Below the pieces are notes generated by a model. The model made no database searches, was not told the DNA's origin, and saw only the letters and a program-made list of their open reading frames with translations. Of a DNA stretch of 39,494 nt, positions 34,420 through 39,494 are shown piece by piece (within the stretch, counting starts at the first letter, position 1; each line of letters starts with the position of its first letter). The position numbers and the translations under genes are program-made. This DNA comes from Saccoglossus kowalevskii (Eukaryota; Hemichordata; Enteropneusta; Harrimaniidae), in NCBI RefSeq assembly GCF_000003605.2, contig NW_003119432.1, positions 286,244 to 325,737 of the forward strand, given 5' to 3'.

Positions 34420-37400
34420 GTAAATCAGTTATATGTTCATGCATCAATTAGACAACGTAAAACAATTAGTGATTGGTGGACACTTTCTCACTTCGCCATG
34501 ATCTACCCTGGATCTATTTTGCGATTCCACCCGCCAAATCTCTGACGTCACTGCATAAATTCATACAAACTGTCGTTTGAGCATAGAAATTATGATGCTT
34601 ATAAATAATTAACAACGCACATGCCATTGTTAACTCCAGTGTAACAAACACGAAACATGTCAAAACACCATCGATAATTCGTCCCTAGCAACGCTTCTGA
34701 ATAAGGGTGTAAACAAGTGACGTAGTTCACACCGTCGCTAGAGTTTTGATCTGTAGTCGCGCGTCAATTCAAAATTCAAAATAGTAAAAAATATGTATTT
34801 ATTTATTTATTTATTTATATTATTTCAGGTCTAAGCACCGCACAGACAGCAATGTACACGCTCGCACCTGTACTCACAGCATTCACTGCACTGTTATTCT
34901 TCGAGTCTGTCTACTACGTACGAAATAATATTCCCACCAAATCAAGGAGGAATAAAATAATATGGGTCCTTGGAATTTTTCCAGTAAGTATGCAACGTGG
35001 CAACGATAATACGCCGATGTTTATAAGTCAGATTATACGTATATAAGATAATGGTTGTATTAATTTAACACTCTTTGATTACGTCCAATGGGCGAACTTC
35101 AGTGCGTGGTGGCGCTCACACAAGCCACCCTGCTGTAGTCATATGAGCTGCATAAGCGGAAAATGTCAAATTGTGCGCTAAAATCTGTTTTCTGCGTTTT
35201 TGAAAAATCAGTAAATTTAACCTAAATTCAGAGATATATAAGTTGAATATGTACAATGAAAATTCCAATCGTTAATGACACTGATTATCTTACTCTAAAA
35301 TCAATTTAATATAGTAAATATTTGGATTTAAAGCGGGGGAGTCGTCACCTACACATGTGTCAGGTGGCCATAGCGTGTCATTGTATACAAACAAGCGTCT
35401 ACCCATGAGCCTTTGCGTTCTTAGCATGTGTTGTTATCATCGCTTGGAACTCGAGGGTTCTTACTTCATCCGATTGATCAAATCACTAATTGCAAAATAT
35501 ATGATATATATAGATATTGTTCATATAAATATTCTCTAAAACTTGTTTTGTTTTTTCTAATATCTAGATGTTTAGCATTACCTCTCTACTTGGTTTGTTA
35601 GTGCCACGTTCTGCACTCGTCACTACGTTTGCTGCATCCGTGTAAGTGCAATATGTTATGTATATGCATAATTATTATGTTGTACTTCAGTTTAATACCC
35701 ACCCTGTGAGTTGTTGACAAGTCAGTCTGCACGTTGATTACCACGCTATTCTCATGTCAAAAGCCGCACTATGAGCTGTTTCCACAGTCAGTTGCACTTT
35801 AAGATGAGCATGTCTGGTAAAATAGATTCTATTTAGCTGAGCATGCGCACAGGAATGTAAACATTTAGTTATAGAAATCGAATCGTTGGGATTTGTAGAT
35901 AATAAATTTCAAACACAAAATGATTTTTTGTTACATTATTGTCTTCTGTGTTTTAGATATTTTTCAGTATCAATGTACCAGTTTACGTTGCTGAATATAG
36001 ATTATTATGGAGGACGAGATGCTATAATTTTACTTATGAAGGACAAAGATGTGAAAATCAACGTACCCCCTGTAATGTGGTGCTGTGTGTGTTTACCCGC
36101 AATTAAGATGACACGGTAAGTTGTAGTAGAGAGCTATAGCACTGAACACACTACTATTGTACTATTTCAGACCAAATAACTAGTATTGTTTATTTTATAC
36201 AGTAAAACATGTTTAAATTGACCACCAGACTTGGTTTACCGACGTGGAGATTTTTCTGAAGGAATACAAACCAGTATATGGCGTTTAGACAGGTCTTCAG
36301 TTTACACATGTAGACAGGTTAGATAGGTCTTCAGTTTACATATTGTTCGGTGTATACAGGTTACATAGGTCTTCAGTTAACACATTGTTCGGTGTAGACA
36401 GGTTAGTCTTCAATTTACACATTGTATGGTGTAGATATGCTAGATAGGCCTTCAGTTTACACATTTTTTTAGTATACCATCTTCATTTTACAAATAGATG
36501 AAAATTGGCTATTAATTCTAATAATGTAGAAGCTTACATCGCTTTATAGGAAATAGTTGTAGGCTTGGAAGCTCCTTAAATTGAGAACAAATGAACTTAT
36601 TGTACTAATTATCAACGTAATCTGTATTGCGATCGTATCCTGATGTGGATATTAGTTCAGTACTAAAGGTTTTCAAACACGTTACCCGAATACTAAAATG
36701 ATGAGCAACGACAAACATAATTATTAATAAAGTCACCATATGTTAGGGGAATAAATCGAATTGGAATACTTAAGTGAACGACACATTTTGTGGCCAACTA
36801 ATACATGTATATACAACTTCACTCATAAACCCTGCCTAAACTCAGGAATTCTTGAATTGCGCGTGTTGCGCACAGTCGAGCACAGTCATCTGGCACCTTA
36901 ACCAGAGTCCCAAAAAATTGTCATTGAATGGATTAGCCAGCAGCTTTGGCCTTTTAAAAAGTGTGTGGCACACTGGCCCAGTCTGGTAAACATTTAACCC
37001 ATCCGGAATTCCCGATGCCGAGTTCAATGCAAACACCAGCTATGCTATCCAGCGACCTACGACCGTTAAATTGTCCATTATTTTTCACGACTATTATATT
37101 TTATAATAAGTTTCAACGTCTGTAACATATATCTAATAGATTCAGTTCATTTACACATAACAATCAAATATAAAACGTACTTGTAATATTATGTCGGTAT
37201 TCTTAAAATGTTGCCAATGAATACTGCAATGTGTTATATCAAATATTTATAACAGTTTACAAATTTCAATTGGCGATTAAAAACAACTTCAGTTGATCTC
37301 TCACTAAATGTAGCCGATGAATACCGCCCATATAATACTCCATTGCGGGTAGTTATCCTCTTTGTTATCCGTCGTTCCGTGCAAAACGATAGTGGTACTG

Positions 37401-38942
37401 CTTCTACGTGCATTCTTTTAAATTTATTCAGCAAACGAATCACTGTAATTTCAAGTGTTTTAAACAAATTTGATGGAATCTATCCTTTTGCTTTCATGGC
37501 AATATATCGACCAATGATTGAAGAATCCCGCTATAGACCCATGGGTGATGGGCGTTACCAACTTGAAAGTGTGTCTATGTCCAAATAAAACATTATGATC
37601 TTTCGGGATAAATGTTTTATAAATCTATGAATGACCATAAAATAAATTCACGCCTTCATGAAATCCGGTGTAAGATACAGAAATTGTTGAAAAACTCATT
37701 TTATTCTAAAATGTCAGATATTAATAATGTTATATCTTTGTAATTTAGAAAGACGCAACCCTGGCTGAGACGACTTGTTCTGCAGGTTACTTTGGTCAAT
37801 CCCACTGTTCTGTTCATTTCTATTGTCCTGTGGACGGATGGACTATACGTTCCCGGTGAGGTATGCCGACATATTCAAATCATAGTGTAATTAAGAGAAC
37901 ACTGAAAGAAAACATTGCAATTAACTACCAAGAGTCGTCTGCATTATTCGCATACGCCCTCAAGTGTCATTTTCTCGATTGATTTTGTTTTAGCCATACT
38001 TTATTTTTTCTAACAGGTAACCCTGAAGGATCCTATTTTTTGGGTTTCCATCACTTCTTTAGCATCGACTTTAGTTGCCATACAGTCATTAAGTATGACT
38101 TTTCAGGCATCCAGGAAACAACTCAAGGACTATAAAATAACACATAAATATATGGCAATACAGCTTTCTTTGATATTTAGCATTATTCAGCTTTCTATTT
38201 TGAGTTTGCTGTCGTCAACTGGGGTTATTCCATGTACTCCGCAGTTCAACAGTCTGGGAGCAGCATATCGTAAGTACATCATTCCTCTACGTTACCGCGA
38301 TTTTTTAAAAATAATTCATATGCCTACAATGTATGTTAATGAAATCTGTCACATATGTCTGCCTCATAAGTGGAAAAGCTGTAATAGTGCACAGGTTTTC
38401 AGGATGGGGCACACAGTGGGGATTTTGAATGTCATTCCACAGGAAATATTGCCCACTATTACACCCCCCTTTGTTGCGTGTTTGACACTTCTTTCAGATC
38501 CCTTGGGTGGGGAATTTGACGCTGTTGTACTAATGTTAAATTCTCCTATTCTTATATCACAGAGTCAAAGACAATTTCAACAATAACAGATTTAATGAAT
38601 AACATAAGCTACAACTTATCAATATGTTTTATCTTCAACTCATCAGATTTATACAATTTTATGATTGTATGCGAGTTTTTCTGCCTTGGGATATTTGCCA
38701 GAGCCTTCTTCCGAAGTCGTAAAATGGGAAATCTGGAACATGTTATGGACCCAGAGAGAGCTAGGGCAGAATTGGATGAGGCAGAGAGGTGTTATGAACA
38801 GAACAACATTGACAACACTGTAACTATGTCAAGTATCACTGGACTGGAGATGTGCAAGACTGGACATGAAAACCCTTGTTACATTGAAAAGTCAGCGAAG
38901 AACAACGAAGATATTGATCTATCAGTGACCACTATAGTGTAA
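34368..38942 (+). CDS. SLC51A: Organic solute transporter alpha subunit-like protein (7 coding exons, 366 aa)
   Basis: Joined exons: 34368-34419, 34829-34983, 35568-35641, 35957-36115, 37749-37860, 38017-38269, 38647-38942. All are GT-AG with matching phases; total 1101 nt from ATG to TAA. The protein has seven hydrophobic helices and a polar tail. Shared traits with vertebrate OST-alpha (about 340 aa) are 'LLGLLVPRSALV' (human has '..LWIPRSLVL'), 'YYGGRDAIILLM' (human 'GFGGKEAVL'), a Cys-rich membrane-near patch ('WCCVCLP'), the 'DGLYVPGE' loop, 'PCTPQFNS' and 'FFCLGIFARAFFRSRKMGN'. Family knowledge: OST-alpha pairs with a small single-helix beta subunit at the basolateral membrane to move bile acids, steroids and conjugates. 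No beta subunit gene is visible here. The related TMEM184 family is a less likely alternative. Confidence 0.88.
34420..34828 (+). other. OST-alpha-like intron 1, with CRE-like site and short ATTT repeat
   Basis: GTAAAT to ATTTCAG, 409 bp. It holds a palindromic TGACGTCA at 34543-34550 and a short ATTT run (about 34795-34818) right before the acceptor. Confidence 0.8.
34829..34983 (+). CDS. SLC51A: OST-alpha-like exon 2 (TM1)
   Basis: The acceptor TATTATTTCAG is preceded by a short ATTT repeat. Phase 1 in, phase 0 out at GTAAGT. It has TM1 'LAPVLTAFTALLFFESVYYV', a basic loop 'NNIPTKSRRNK' and the start of TM2 'IIWVLGIFP'. Confidence 0.88.
34984..35567 (+). other. OST-alpha-like intron 2
   Basis: GTAAGT to ATATCTAG, 584 bp. 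No feature recognised. Confidence 0.85.
35568..35641 (+). CDS. SLC51A: OST-alpha-like exon 3 (TM2-TM3)
   Basis: A 74-nt exon after TTTTTTCTAATATCTAG; phase 0 in, phase 2 out at GTAAGT. It encodes 'MFSITSLLGLLVPRSALVT', the conserved '.P.S/R' turn of the family between helices 2 and 3. Confidence 0.88.
35642..35956 (+). other. OST-alpha-like intron 3
   Basis: GTAAGT to GTTTTAG, 315 bp. No feature recognised. Confidence 0.85.
35957..36115 (+). CDS. SLC51A: OST-alpha-like exon 4 (TM3, GG-x-x-A motif, Cys patch)
   Basis: Phase 2 in and out. It carries 'YFSVSMYQFTLLNIDYYGG' then 'RDAIILLM', followed by 'PPVMWCCVCLPAIKMTR'. The human protein has a longer Cys run at the same place, thought to be lipid-modified; only three Cys are present here. 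Confidence 0.9.
36116..37748 (+). other. OST-alpha-like intron 4
   Basis: GTAAGT to TAATTTAG, 1633 bp. Contains a minisatellite at about 36285-36475, and a more GC-rich stretch (36840-37070) of unknown origin. Open frames on both strands at 37234-37588 show no domain. Confidence 0.78.
36285..36475. repeat. Minisatellite of about 42-bp units, 5 diverged copies
   Basis: The unit is roughly TAGGTCTTCAGTTTACACAT followed by TGTTCGGTGTAGACAGGTTA and a few bases. Copies differ by substitutions and short gaps (first copy lacks the GTTCGG part, fourth lacks TAG). It lies in intron 4 of the OST-alpha-like gene. Confidence 0.88.
37749..37860 (+). CDS. SLC51A: OST-alpha-like exon 5 (TM4)
   Basis: Phase 2 in, phase 0 out at GTATGC. 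It reads 'WLRRLVLQVTLVNPTVLFIS' and 'VLWTDGLYVPGE'; the human counterpart has 'QYAFLKITLT...LVPDGIYDP' in the same place. Confidence 0.88.
38017..38269 (+). CDS. SLC51A: OST-alpha-like exon 6 (TM5-TM6)
   Basis: Acceptor TTTTTTCTAACAG; phase 0 in, phase 1 out at C|GTAAGT. Contains TM5 'FWVSITSLASTLVAIQSLSM', a charged loop, TM6 'QLSLIFSIIQLSILSLLSST' and the conserved 'PCTPQFNS'. The frame stays open through the following intron up to 38586. Confidence 0.9.
38270..38646 (+). other. OST-alpha-like intron 6, open in the upstream reading frame
   Basis: GTAAGT to CTCATCAG, 377 bp. The reading frame of exon 6 runs through the donor and stays open for about 105 codons to a stop at 38584-38586. If retained it would replace TM7 and the tail. 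Confidence 0.75.
38647..38942 (+). CDS. SLC51A: OST-alpha-like exon 7 (TM7 and C-terminal tail)
   Basis: Acceptor TCTTCAACTCATCAG was preferred over an upstream AG near 38563 because it gives ungapped spacing to the human 'HLLILETFL' segment. It encodes TM7 'YNFMIVCEFFCLGIFARAFF', a stop-transfer 'RSRKMGN', and a polar tail with a Glu/Arg-rich helix 'DPERARAELDEAERCYEQNN'. Stop TAA at 38940-38942. Confidence 0.85.
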
Positions 38943-39494
38943 CGTGTATAGAGCTTAGCTTTGTATGCAAAATAATGTAATCACAATAAGAAACTCATTT
39001 ATCATGTCTAGTGAAGACTCTAGAATTAGAAATGTTATATATATTCACATATAATAAGGTTATCATGCAGGGGCTGTGAAACTCACAATATTGAATGCAA
39101 AGCTCTTAACAGGTTTCCTTTCAACATCTGTTATCGTTTCCTTTGATTAAAGCAAACGTGAGGAAAATAATAATTGATTTAGTGTGCAGTCCAAGTAGCA
39201 ATCAAACAGTTGCATAATCACACAATAATGCAATCTGATTAAAATCTGATGTAGTGTACGGGCTTTAATTATTTTGGCTATAAACTTATTTTAATTTTAT
39301 GTTTTATTACTTTTGTTATTAATGCCTTTTTATTTTATTATTTACTTTGATTTTGATTTTGTGATTTTTTTAAAATTCCGCCCTACATACATCTGAGCCG
39401 ATGCCTATGTACGAGATTTCAACGAGACCCACTGTCGACGATTTAGTCACGAATCACAGACCTTCTTCTATAGCGCACATGATGACGTCACTGG
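38943..39494 (+). other. 3' flank of the OST-alpha-like gene
   Basis: AT-rich 3' UTR and flank. ATTAAA hexamers at 39146-39151 and 39238-39243 are candidate poly(A) signals. A TGACGTCA palindrome lies at 39483-39490. No further gene seen. Confidence 0.6.

Noticed and set aside
37234-37588. Overlapping open frames on both strands in transporter intron 4
   Set aside because: No domain, no matching splice phases, and the exon 4 to exon 5 join is complete without them.
38563-38646. Earlier acceptor for the last transporter exon
   Set aside because: It would be in frame but inserts about 28 residues before TM7 that the family lacks; the AG at 38646 has a better pyrimidine tract and spacing.

Overview
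This is a eukaryotic, intron-rich, AT-rich window from an animal, most likely a marine invertebrate. The grounds are consensus GT-AG introns of about 100-1800 bp, metazoan-only domain mixes (LamG, kringle, WSC, PKD, REJ, GPS, PLAT, polycystin channel), a LINE fragment of a style common in invertebrates, and no operon-like features. Species and phylum cannot be told from the sequence alone; a lophotrochozoan or non-vertebrate deuterostome would fit.

Two protein-coding genes are supported, both on the + strand. Gene A (6939-29379) is a polycystin-1-like protein. I could join 26 coding exons whose splice phases all match, giving 3363 codons plus stop after an incomplete first codon. Order of parts: LamG-like, LamG-like, kringle, WSC, seven PKD repeats, REJ, GAIN with GPS cleavage site, TM1, PLAT, TM2-TM5, then the six-helix polycystin channel core with its extracellular TOP domain, and a short cytosolic tail. 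The first exon (start codon and signal peptide) was not found; it may lie in 1-6900 or outside the window.

Gene B (about 34368-38942, seven coding exons, 366 aa) is an organic solute transporter alpha subunit (SLC51A-like), a seven-helix membrane protein. Its exon phases also match throughout. A TATA box near 32555, followed by a GTAAGT donor near 32629, may mark its promoter and a 5' untranslated first exon (inference).

Layout: 1-6938 has no assured gene (short tandem repeats only); 6939-29379 is gene A; 29380-34367 is intergenic DNA holding gene A's 3' end, a 3 x 46 bp minisatellite, the putative gene B promoter and a long TTTA microsatellite; 34368-38942 is gene B; the rest is its 3' flank. 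Gene A introns contain an AAAT/AAAC microsatellite and a decayed, 5'-truncated LINE reverse-transcriptase tail. Gene B intron 4 holds a minisatellite of about 42 bp units.

Nothing in the sequence shows that the two genes work together. Gene A is expected to be a large cleaved surface receptor/channel subunit, and gene B the alpha half of a bile-acid/steroid exporter.
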